A stretch of DNA of 64,000 nt, taken from Microstegium vimineum. Lineage: Eukaryota; Streptophyta; Magnoliopsida; Poales; Poaceae. Below the pieces are notes generated by a model. That model ran no database searches. It was given only the letters and a program-made list of their open reading frames with translations, and was not told the origin of the DNA. The stretch covers positions 8,619,217 through 8,683,216 of the forward strand of contig CM039123.1 in assembly GCA_022036555.1 (NCBI GenBank). The letters are read 5' to 3'. The translations under genes and the position numbers were made by a program. Below, one piece after another: positions 55,165 through 63,982 of this stretch (position 1 is its first letter; the number at the start of each line of letters is the position of its first letter).

Positions 55165-55445
55165 AAATTCTATTTTTAAGGCGTCCGACGCTGCCGACGG
55201 ACGCTCGGTGTCAATTGCCTCAGCGTCCGTCGCGATCGTCCGGAGATCAAAGTTGCCCGCTAAAAGGGCGACGGACGCTCTCCCAAGCGTCCGTCGCGGA
55301 GCGTCTGTCGCGGTCAATGTGACTGGGCGTTTCAAATCGGCTCTGGAAGCCCGACGGACGATGCCGTCGGACGCTCCCCGAGCGTCCATCGCATACCGAC
55401 GGAGCGTCCGTCGCTCCGCGTCGGAGCGTCCGTCGCGAACTTATC
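55165..55445 (+). promoter_or_regulatory. Internal array of LTR-type palindromic motifs upstream of the third ORF
   Basis: Contains at least ten copies of GCGTCCGTCGC, GCGACGGACGC, GCGTCGGA and related motifs, the same vocabulary that fills the LTR regulatory region at 47800-48240 but in a different arrangement. It lies upstream of a leader-like sequence and the third ORF, so it may be an internal promoter or enhancer. That role is inference. Confidence 0.55.
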
Positions 55446-56345
55446 GGCGAATTTTTTTTTGAAAACCCCGATCTCCTCTCTGTTTCATCCGTTCGCTTCA
55501 GTCCGCCGCCGCGACTCGTTCCCAAACCCTAGCCACCGTTCCTCGTCGCCGTTGAGCCTCCCCACCAAGCTCTCCCCTGCGCCGCCGCGGGATCCTTCCC
55601 CTGCGCCGCCGCACCCCAGCGCCGCCGTTCGCCTCCACTTCGCCCCTGCTCCACCCAGCAACCCTGCTGCCGTGAGACTTCACTCAGCGTCGCCGCCACC
55701 GTGCTTTCACCTCAACCTCGCGCTAAAGCCCTGCACTGCTTCTGATTCCCTGCTCCATCCCAGCCGAGCAGGAGTCCCGCTAGGCCGAGGATCTCTCCTT
55801 GTTGGAGGTCGGCTTATCTCCTTTGCGATTCAAGGTGAAAATCAAATCTTATGTTTCTTTTCCCCTCTAGTTTGTACATCATCCCCCTCACTCTTTGTCA
55901 CCTTGCCAATCCTAAACCTTTCATCTCTCTACCTTGATTAGAGTGCGGATTGAATTGCGGATTGTGGTTCGCGGTTGATTGATCGGGGAAATTCTCATCT
56001 TCTTTCCTTTTGGTCAGCGATTCGAGGTATGACAGTTGGACCTTTCACGATCTATTCTTTCCTATTTTCATGCTTCTAATAGATCCTTACCTCTAGTTAA
56101 TTGCTTATGGTTTATATATCTTTATCTATCTCTGACGAGCAGGGTCAGTTGATCAGTTCATCAGAGAATCAGACAGTCGGCAGTGTCAGATAACTCGGGG
56201 CAAAGCCCGCGAGTACGGATCGAGGCAAAGCCTCGCGAGGACAGTCCAGGGCCAGCATGCCACTCTTTCAGCTGTTTGTTTCTGAGGTTTGTCAGTGGTT
56301 TCAGTGACAGTTGGGACAGTGATCTTGTGGTTTGATTGTTGAGAT
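55446..56345 (+). other. Leader-like region of the third ORF with possible introns
   Basis: Begins with CT-rich leader-type DNA including CCAAACCCTAGCC, common in plant 5' leaders. Likely splice signals follow (AAGGTGAAAATC at about 55833; GAGGTATGAC at about 56026; GAGCAGGGTC at about 56140). The open frame 55459-55941 is Ser/Pro-rich and unlikely to be a protein. Confidence 0.4.
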
Positions 56346-59054
56346 ATGGCACGGACAAAGAATGCAGGTCCCGTTCCCGGCAGTGGCGGTGACCCTCCAC
56401 CTCCACCGCGTCCACCCACTGACCGCGGGAAGGGCAAGCAGAAAGTAATCTCTCGGAAGCGCAAGAGGCCAGCGATGGATCCAGACTCGGTAGCCGCTCT
56501 AGCAGTGGCAGAGGCCGCCGAGATAGCTGAGCGAGGAGGAGGTCGCGCCGGCTTGAGGCTCTCGCCTCACCGTGGAGCGCGTCGTGAGTCCCCTCCACCT
56601 CCAGTGTTAGAGCCCGTCGAGGCTACAGAGGCACCAGCGACAGAGCCAGTCCCAACGACTGAGCCGACAGAGGTTGCGGGCCACTCTACTATTGGAGAGC
56701 TGATGAGTCATCGAGTCACCCGTTCCCGAGGCTCAGGTGCACCACCTAGCCCTCCAGGACCCAGACTCCCAGACCCAGTGAGGCACCAGGTCAGAGTACT
56801 TACAGCGAAGCAAGTCCAGCAGCTTCGATTCGTTGACTTCCAGACTTGGTTTCCACCGCAGCGAGACCCCCGTGCCGGACGTAAGTTCTACACTACAGTG
56901 CACGAGGACTTCTACAGAGCATACGTTGACACCGATGCTCCTCTCAGGGCCCACAGGGTGTGCCCATCTTCTCAGATTGAGGGGGTCAGTGGTCCAGAGA
57001 TCCTGCAGCATCTCCAGTACATCCAGGGTTTGACAGACTTGATGGGACGCTCAGGAGCATATCAGAAGGAGTGGGTTTACCAGTTCTATGCCTCTCTGTG
57101 GATCTCACCTGATCACGAGTTCCTCCACTTCGCATATCAGGGACGTGACTTCAGGGTTACAGCTGCCAGGTTCAGAGAGCTCTTTCACCTCGGGTCTTCA
57201 CCTACCAGGATCCACAGTCTCTGCTATGGGGATCAGGAGGCCCCTCGCAGACCTCACGATGGTATAGTGCGATCCACAGACTTTGTCAGTCCGTGCTTTC
57301 AGCAGCCGTTCACTGAGGGTTCAAGCCGTACGCCATGTGACCTCACTCCTCTGGCTCGGATCCTCCACGAGGTTCTCAGACGGACTATTCTACCCAGGAT
57401 TGGAGCTACGGATACTATCACTCGTCTTCAGCTTTGGCTCCTAGCTCACATTGTTCGGAAAGAGCAGTTCGATCTCTGGGATTTGATAGTGAGCGAGCTC
57501 GAGGATATCATAGCTGCTGGGTTCAGAGGTCATTGGCAGTTACAGTTCGCCCATTGGATCTCATATCTGATAGTTGCCAAGACCGGGTCAGGTGTTATGA
57601 GAGTCACCCTCACAAGGTCAGCTACTGAGTTTCCAGTCTACTCGATGAGCCAGCTTGTGGCCCATGGACAGTTGCCTCGCCCCAGCAGAGCCTACAGAAC
57701 AAGCACCAGGCAGGTCGGAGTGCCACCACAGTCCGCCGAGGTCACTGATGCGACAGTTGAGCAGATTGCTCAGGCCGAGCTAGCTGATTTGGATGCCGAG
57801 CTCGATACAGCTGCAGAGACAGTATTTAGAGAGGATCTCGACTCTGACAGCTCTGACGAGGACTACCAGCCCGTGCACGAGTATACACCGATGACACATG
57901 ACCACGAGGCAGGTGGGTCAGGCACAGCTGCAGCAGCTCCAGCTGCAGGCTCCAGCTCCTCAGAGGCTACCTTGCTTACTATACTCTCGAGGATGCAGGA
58001 GGAGCAATCTCGCCAGGCAGAGGAGCAGAGACGACAGGCTGCAGACCTACGGAGACTCATTGAGCAGCAGCTGGCAGCTCAGGCTCAGACACAGGCTAGG
58101 CAGGATGAGTTCCAGCGCCAGTTCCTAGCCTATCAGCTGCAGCAGGCAGAGATTCAGAAGACTCAGACACTTCTACTTGAGCGTCTTCTGGCCTCTAGCT
58201 CCGAGCAGACCTCCACGCCTCAGTTCCAGTTGCCCGAAGTCTCTCAGCAGCAGCAGTTCACTTCTCCACCACCGCAGCCTCCAGTAGTTGTGGTGCCCAC
58301 TCCAGCGTTACCGTCCAGAGGACAGCAGAGTCAGGCACCAGCTACACCTCCCTTCCAGCCAGCAGCTTCTCCAGAGTACCAGACTCCGAGGACCCAGGTG
58401 TCCTCATGGATAGCTTCACCCGGAGAGTTCCAGACGGGATTCACTCCTACCTGGGGAACTACTCTAGCAGAGGCCTCGCGAGATCTGTCAGCTTCATATC
58501 TTGAGATCATGGGAGAAGACTCCCCAGGAGCACCTCAGCAGGCCACACCAGCTCCAGAGACTGCAGTGGATCCTCCGGCGACAGGCACTCACCAGTCCTC
58601 AGTTGCATCGTCGGAGATCGCACCTGAGCAGTCGGCACAGACAGTCACCACACCTCCAGCTGCCGTTCAGACGGATGCCATATCCTTAGCAGATGAGGTT
58701 ACAGTGGCAGTGTCCTCTCCCGGTCAGACTCAGCCTGCAGAGGTTGCAGCAGCAGTGTCCCTAGTGGCACTTGCAGTGACACCGTCCCCCTCGCCTCGAG
58801 TTTTCACTCGTCGGGCCCCCAGGCCCGCTACCACTGAGGCAGGACCGTCAGAGGCACCAGCAGAGCCTCAGGGGGAGTCAGTTGAGACCACAGCTCCAGC
58901 GGTGCCAGTGACAGCTTCAGAGACCACACCAGTTGCACCTACACCGGCAGAGCCCGTGTCAGATGAGTCAGACGAGTCCGATCTTCAGGACTTCATCATG
59001 CTGGATCGCAGAGCTGCCGCTACTTCGCCTTCTTCTCCAGCCCCAGACTCTTAG
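56346..59054 (+). CDS. Third ORF of the Sirevirus, 902 residues, unknown function
   Basis: Intact from ATG 56346 to TAG 59054. The N-terminus is MARTKNAGPVPGSGGD, with a basic SRKRKRP stretch near residue 38 (possible nuclear localisation). Residues about 145-450 look like a folded domain (FVDFQTWFPPQRDP; YQKEWVYQFYASLWI; FLHFAYQGRDFRVTAARF; LQLWLLAHIVRKEQFDLWDLI) that recalls the putative plant transposon protein/Athila ORF1-type domains. An acidic linker (DLDSDSSDEDY), a Gln/Arg-rich coiled coil (about 535-625) and a long Pro/Thr/Ser/Ala-rich tail ending in an acidic motif follow. It occupies the env-like position of Sireviruses but shows no signal peptide or membrane span. The upstream region looks like a separate promoter and leader. 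Confidence 0.75.
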   Translation: MARTKNAGPVPGSGGDPPPPPRPPTDRGKGKQKVISRKRKRPAMDPDSVAALAVAEAAEIAERGGGRAGLRLSPHRGARRESPPPPVLEPVEATEAPATEPVPTTEPTEVAGHSTIGELMSHRVTRSRGSGAPPSPPGPRLPDPVRHQVRVLTAKQVQQLRFVDFQTWFPPQRDPRAGRKFYTTVHEDFYRAYVDTDAPLRAHRVCPSSQIEGVSGPEILQHLQYIQGLTDLMGRSGAYQKEWVYQFYASLWISPDHEFLHFAYQGRDFRVTAARFRELFHLGSSPTRIHSLCYGDQEAPRRPHDGIVRSTDFVSPCFQQPFTEGSSRTPCDLTPLARILHEVLRRTILPRIGATDTITRLQLWLLAHIVRKEQFDLWDLIVSELEDIIAAGFRGHWQLQFAHWISYLIVAKTGSGVMRVTLTRSATEFPVYSMSQLVAHGQLPRPSRAYRTSTRQVGVPPQSAEVTDATVEQIAQAELADLDAELDTAAETVFREDLDSDSSDEDYQPVHEYTPMTHDHEAGGSGTAAAAPAAGSSSSEATLLTILSRMQEEQSRQAEEQRRQAADLRRLIEQQLAAQAQTQARQDEFQRQFLAYQLQQAEIQKTQTLLLERLLASSSEQTSTPQFQLPEVSQQQQFTSPPPQPPVVVVPTPALPSRGQQSQAPATPPFQPAASPEYQTPRTQVSSWIASPGEFQTGFTPTWGTTLAEASRDLSASYLEIMGEDSPGAPQQATPAPETAVDPPATGTHQSSVASSEIAPEQSAQTVTTPPAAVQTDAISLADEVTVAVSSPGQTQPAEVAAAVSLVALAVTPSPSPRVFTRRAPRPATTEAGPSEAPAEPQGESVETTAPAVPVTASETTPVAPTPAEPVSDESDESDLQDFIMLDRRAAATSPSSPAPDS

Positions 59055-59528
59055 TGTTTGGTGCTAGACGCCAAAGGGGGAGAGAGGGTCGAGTATAGAG
59101 ATAGGGGGAGGGATTTAGATCTTTGTATGCTTTATATCCCCGTACTCTTTCATCATGTCTACTTTTATGCATTTGTCTATATGTGTGATGTGATGATGGT
59201 TGATGTATATATGGTTGCATGTGACAAACTCTTGTTTTTCTCTAATACATCTTATGAGTTGTCTCATGGTTCATGATATATCTCCTTATTTAACGATATT
59301 TGAGCTTCCGCGCTTTACTCCGATACATCCTTGAGAATATCATGAGGTACTGTTTTTTAATTCATATCCATGAGTACCATGTTTTGTGATTTGGCTTGGG
59401 TGAGCAAGTATGCTTCATTACCATTTTACTAACCCTTGCTCAACCATTCCAAGTCACCCTTGAATCTTAACCAAAACTCTTATCCATACTCGAGGTTCTA
59501 TTGTCGTCAATCACCAAAAAGGGGAGAT
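59055..59528 (+). other. 3' non-coding region and polypurine tract of the Sirevirus
   Basis: AAAGGGGGAGAGAGG (59071) and ATAGGGGGAGGG (59101) are purine-rich islands. The terminal tract AAAAAGGGGAGAT ends at 59528, next to the 3' LTR. No coding sequence. Confidence 0.75.
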
Positions 59529-61100
59529 TGAAGAATCATGGCCCTAGTTGGTTTCGGTGATTAACGACAATTAGAGATTATTATGGCTAACATGTGTTTT
59601 GCAGAGGCTATGCGTAGCTTAGCCATAGTGATCAAGGAGAATGGGCTATAAGGGTCATCACTTAGCCCCCAAGATGGATATCGTTTCGGTTTTTAAGGAG
59701 ACATGATGAAGACCCTAGAATGATAGGCTAAGTGCCATAAGGAGATGAAGGACACTTAGAATTAGATAGGGCTTCTCTTTTTACCTTTGACCGTACTATT
59801 AAGAGGGGTTGAGACTAGTAGCTTGACTTAGGAAAGCTTCATGTTTAGGTGTGGTGCACACTTGACTTCCTTAGCTCTAAGCAAGCCTATGGTGACCGTA
59901 AGATAGCCTAGAACAACTTCCATATTCATCGCGACGAAAAACGGAGTTGTCAAAATTATTTTCTGGGCGTCGGACGCTCCTGGCAGGGGCGCCGGACGCT
60001 GTCCGTCGCGTCGGACAAAGGCGCCGGACGCTGGGTGGTTGAGTCCACAGCGTCCGTCGGCCTTCCAGAGAGGTTGTTTTCTGGCTAAGTTTTTCAGGGT
60101 GCGTCGGACACTGTCCGTCGGCCAGGCGTCGGACGCTGCGAAGAGCGTCCGTCGACCTTCCAGAGAGGGTGTTTTTCAACCCTAGCCAAAATTTAGCGTC
60201 GGACGCTGTGGCTGAGCGTCCGTCGCCCAGTGACGTAGCGTCCGTCGCTGGGAACAGTGTGTCAGAACTAGCCGTTAGAAAGAGGCGTCGGACCGTCCGT
60301 CGCCTCAACTATGAACAGAAACTAGCCGTTGGGCATGCGACGGACCGTCCGTCGCCAACTTAAAATGCCAGCCCGAGGCAGTTTTCAGAGGGTCTATTTA
60401 TAGCCCCTCCCACTTCTCTCCCACCTTGCCTTTGCTCATTTGAGTTGCTGAGTGTGTTGAGAAGGTTGGGAAGAGAGCAAGAACCCTAGAGAGAGAGAGT
60501 GATTCGCGAATCCATCCATCCTCTCTCTAGTTCATCCAAGAGTTCAAGTGTGCATCCTCTAGTTGTGAAGCTTGAGTGAGTCAAGCGAAGGTCGAGGCTT
60601 GTTACTCTTGGTGATCGACATCACCTAGACGGTCCGGTGGTGCTCGGAGGAAGGTGATCGTCGGAAGATTGTCGGCGGCCCTTCTCCATCGACGTTGTGA
60701 TCGGTTGTGGGCGATTCACCGAGCCGGAGTAGCGAAGAATCAGCCCGTAGAGAGCACTCATCCCTTGCGCGGGATTGAGTGGGAGCTATACCTTGCGAGG
60801 TGCTCCAACGAGGACTAGGGGGAGTGTCGACTCCTCGATACCTCGGCAAAACATCGCCGTGTCAAGCATCTCTTTCCCTAGCCTTTATTACCACATTACT
60901 TTCCGCACTTGTCTTTCAATTCATACTAGAATTGTGTAGGAAGTTTTCGTTTTCCATTGCCTTGTTACCGCTTTCTAGCTAGGACACACAAGCGGTAGGC
61001 ACTAGGGGGTTAATTGGCTCTTTATAGGTTTAATTCTTGTTTAGAAATTAAAAAGAGCCCAATTCACCCCCCCCCCCTCTTGGGCATCTTGATCCTTTCA
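59529..61100 (+). repeat. 3' LTR of the full-length Sirevirus
   Basis: 1,572 bp, nearly identical to 47366-48984 apart from one fewer GTCGGCCAGGCGTCGGACGC unit, loss of a CTAGTCGACGGAGCGTCTGT block, a shorter GA run, a longer C run (CACCCCCCCCC) and a handful of substitutions. It ends next to GCGCG. Confidence 0.95.
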
Positions 61101-61219
61101 GCGCGTGAGAAAGAAGAAAGGGCTGAGGCCGTTGGATCCTCATCCAACGGTTGAGATCTATCACCTGAACAACAAATGAATTTTCAGGCGCCTGGAAAAT
61201 AGTTTCTCCCTTTGTTGTA

Positions 61220-61519
61220 GTATTTACATTTTAGTTTGTCACAAGATGATTTGTCACAAATGCCTTGGCGGACACATAGAGCGAATGTGTAAGCATGGTG
61301 CTCGGAAACATTTGTTGTGTATTACCCATTGCAGTCACCTAGGATACATCGGAGAGGGCCTATGGTATGGGACATTCAGTAATGTGCAGGGAATTTCTGT
61401 GAGAGAAAGTAGTTGAGCAACATTGAACATTTTTTGTCTGATTTACTAGAATGTGTGTAGTGTTGTCTGACTTCTGTAGATCTTGAAAACTTTGTATGTT
61501 GTTCATGAAGTTGGGAGAT
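61220..61519. other. Intergenic region, possible decayed coding DNA
   Basis: Mostly featureless. A short frame at 61248 reads MICHKCLGGHIERMCKHG, which resembles a zinc knuckle but has three instead of four residues before the His. Not called as a gene. Confidence 0.3.
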
Positions 61520-61773
61520 TGAATTTCTGAATAATTGCGATGAGTCACCCAATGATGCATCGTCTAGTTCAGGCTCTCGTTATGGAAGGAAACCAAACGT
61601 TTGGTTTTCTAAATCGGGGCGGTGGTCAAAGGGACATGACTTTACTGAGATCTCACCACCGAAGGCGAAGATGATCTTAAAGTCATTGTCGGCATCACGG
61701 CATGCCGCTGTGGCGAATAATGACAGCGAGGATGATGGAGAAATGGAGTCCACAAACCTACAATGGCACCCGT
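61520..61773 (+). pseudogene. Coding-like remnant, unidentified
   Basis: An open stretch without a start reads WEIEFLNNCDESPNDASSSS, SRYGRKPNVWFSKSGRW and SARHAAVANND-like sequence, then an acidic EDDGEMES end and TGA at 61771. Codon-like composition contrasts with the flanks. The family is not recognised. It may be a captured or decayed gene piece. Confidence 0.3.
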
Positions 61774-62683
61774 GAAAAGGCCCATGCGAGCCTTGGAAAT
61801 AAAACTTAAAACAAATTTTAGATCCATCTAAAGGGAAGATCTGTGCTCCTTGCCGCCGACGAGTACAAGAAGGAAGAGAAGGGGGCTAGGAGTTGGAACC
61901 CTACACGATTAAGCTGTCTAACCCGGCTATCTAGCCAAAATCTGGTTATAGGCTTCTTTGGCCATGCATTATCCAACCAAGATCTGGTTGTATGTTTCTT
62001 TGGTTGTGCATTGTCCGACTTTGGTAGGCTTATATGCTCCCAAAAACCGGGTGATAGAAAAGAATGCGGTAGGGAATGATGGTCATACTTGGTCCGTAGA
62101 CATCTCAATATATCATACGATGAATCTTGTCAAACAGACTACAATAAATAATTCATAAAATATGACGCTCACTTAATTGGACTTACCACATCTCATGACT
62201 ATCGTGGCACTGCCAAATCTGTTTGTAGGCGTTTTAGTTGTGCATTATCTAACCAAAATCTGGTTGTGCATTACCTGACTTTGCTGGGCCTGTATGCTTA
62301 TTGAATTACCGAAGGAATCGAAAAAAAACAAGGGTTGATTTGTGCACGAGCACGATAATAAATTATTTGAAAAAAGAACATTCTAAACGAAATGATTTCG
62401 AAGACGAAACTAGAGCAGTAGTATTTCTAATTTCTAATTAAAAAATGAAAAAAGGGAAAGCATTACGAAGGCCATGCATCCAGCACCTGCGTGGTATCCA
62501 ACACTCGGCGCACTACCACAATCTAAAAGTTCTCCTAATAATGTGGAGTTCTCCTAGTGTTTTGGTAGTTAAAATTTAGTACAAACTTTTCCTAGTAAAT
62601 GTCTCATAGTGACAATTTCCATGTGTTATAACTAATGTTAGTGTTTTACTATTATTTAGAAACACTGGGAAAAGTCCATCGTT
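61774..62683. other. 3' flank of the second F-box gene
   Basis: AT-rich, with two loose repeats of a CCAAAATCTGGTTGTGCATT-type motif (61936-62020 and 62230-62280). No gene seen. Confidence 0.45.
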
Positions 62684-63982
62684 CTAGTAGTAGCGAGGGC
62701 AAAACCAAGACAGTATGTGCCAGTTTCCGGCGAGGGGCAGCTCCCGGACGAACTTATCACGGCGAGCCCGAGTGGGATCCGGCAGGAGATCAATGACGAC
62801 CATCCCTTGCACGTTCCTGGTATAGTTGACAGCAAAGCAGTAGACGCAGCCTGCCCTGACGGTGGGGAAGCCGCTCGCCGGGAGCGCGAACGCGTGGCCC
62901 CGCGGCGCCACGAACACGGCGTAGTCGCCGGTGCTCGCCACCGCCTCCGACGCCACTGGCATGCCGCCGCCGCCCGCGTCGAACCGGATCTTGAACGCCT
63001 TGGCATAGTACCGGACCCTGTGCCTCTCGAAGCAGTGCCTGCCGCCGGGGAAGTAGTAGCACGGGCACGGCGGCGGCATGTACTCGTCGCGCTTTGCCAC
63101 CTGCACGACTAGGAGGTCGCCGCCGCACTCCACCAGGCACTCCTGCTGCCAGCTCGACGACTCAAATATCCTTACCGAGCTCACCACAAGCCTCCGGGCT
63201 TCGATGTCGCAGATGGCGAGCTTGCTGGCGTTGGGTTTTGCGAGGAGCACGTACGGTCGGCCCCCGAAGAACTCGAGCCCCCGGTAGATGAGGCGCGTCT
63301 GCTGCTGGCCATGGCCCTGCAGCTGGAGGCCGTCGTTGTTGTCCGGATCAACTCGCGTCCACTCGGCGTCGCCGGGACGGCAGAAGGCGAGCACGTCTCC
63401 CGGGTTGTGGTTGTAGTTGTAGGTGTAGGTGTTGGTACAGACGTCGCCGTTGCCCCACCTGAAGAAGGCGAACGCCGTCCAACCGCCGGGCGCGGCGAGA
63501 GGGTCGTCGGAGAGGAAGATGTCGAACAGCTGGTAGCCGGCGGCGGCGTCGAAGGCGGGCGGCAGCGGGATCTCGGAGCGGGAGATTGGGTCCCTGAGGA
63601 GGAGGCGCTCGCCTTCGTTCACGGCGAGCCAGCCCCGCGACGTGCCCCTCACGCAGGCGGGAGGAGCAGGAGGACATCCTCCTCCAGTGACGGCGGCGGC
63701 GGCGGACTCCACGCGGACGGCGGACCTGATGCGGGTGAGGTGGCGGCGATCCACGGGCCGCACAAAAGCGTGACCTGCAGCTGGCCCGCCTTTGTCGGCA
63801 GGGGTCAAGATGAACCATGGCCGCGGCACAGGGACGCCGGCGCCTGCTGCGACTCGCCAGCCGGGGCACACGCCGCGGAAGCTGACGGCGTCGACGTCGC
63901 TCGGGAGGCGGGTGAAGATGTTACGTAGCAGTCCTCGCTCAAGGGACGCCCAGTCCCTCTCCATCTCCATCTCCATCTCCAT
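62684..63982 (-). CDS. F-box/DUF295-type protein
   Basis: Intronless, 432 residues, complete. The first ATG is at 63982 and starts a short MEMEMEME repeat. The F-box follows: WASLERGLLRNIFTRLPSDVDAVSFRGVCPGW. The rest has DUF295-type features: LLLRDPISRSEIPLPP, LFDIFLSDDPLAAPGGW, GRPYVLLAKPNASKLAICDIE, ECLVECGGDLLVVQV and a C-terminal APRGHAFALPASGFPTVRAGCVYC, ending HILSWFCPRYY. It is related to but clearly different from the gene at 45672-46889 and lies in the opposite orientation. Likely an SCF substrate receptor; target unknown. The promoter lies beyond the window edge. Confidence 0.88.
   Translation of the reverse strand: MEMEMEMERDWASLERGLLRNIFTRLPSDVDAVSFRGVCPGWRVAAGAGVPVPRPWFILTPADKGGPAAGHAFVRPVDRRHLTRIRSAVRVESAAAAVTGGGCPPAPPACVRGTSRGWLAVNEGERLLLRDPISRSEIPLPPAFDAAAGYQLFDIFLSDDPLAAPGGWTAFAFFRWGNGDVCTNTYTYNYNHNPGDVLAFCRPGDAEWTRVDPDNNDGLQLQGHGQQQTRLIYRGLEFFGGRPYVLLAKPNASKLAICDIEARRLVVSSVRIFESSSWQQECLVECGGDLLVVQVAKRDEYMPPPCPCYYFPGGRHCFERHRVRYYAKAFKIRFDAGGGGMPVASEAVASTGDYAVFVAPRGHAFALPASGFPTVRAGCVYCFAVNYTRNVQGMVVIDLLPDPTRARRDKFVRELPLAGNWHILSWFCPRYY

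Larger units (their letters stand above)
47366..61100 (+). mobile_element. Full-length young Sirevirus (Ty1/copia) with a third ORF
   Basis: Two LTRs (47366-48984 and 59529-61100), the GCGCG target duplication (47361-47365 and 61101-61105), a perfect tRNA-Met primer-binding site, gag, pol, a 902-codon downstream ORF and a polypurine tract (AAAAAGGGGAGAT) next to the 3' LTR. By eye the LTRs differ at about six substitutions plus three or four indels, so insertion is recent. Lesions: one-base deletion in gag (about 50519), one extra G at 52711-52713, TAA at 54440, and an altered protease active site. Confidence 0.95.
47041..61210. mobile_element. Small Mutator-like element (about 430 bp) split by the Sirevirus
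   Basis: The 9-bp sequence TTTGTTGTA occurs at 47032-47040 and 61211-61219. Just inside are inverted, diverged ends: left CAGTCGTCT...TCGTTCAGGCGAC and right (inverted) CAGGCGCCT...TTGTTCAGGTGAT, at matching distances. Removing the Sirevirus and one GCGCG leaves about 430 bp (47041-47365 plus 61106-61210), including a long palindrome. No transposase. The outermost 14 bases of the two ends are poorly conserved, so the call is tentative. Confidence 0.5.

Noticed and set aside
55459..55941. 160-codon Ser/Pro-rich ORF upstream of the Sirevirus third ORF
   Set aside because: It lies in leader-type DNA with likely splice sites and shows no domain.
63311..63928. Plus-strand ORF opposite the second F-box gene
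   Set aside because: A compositional shadow with no domain, overlapping a well-supported gene.
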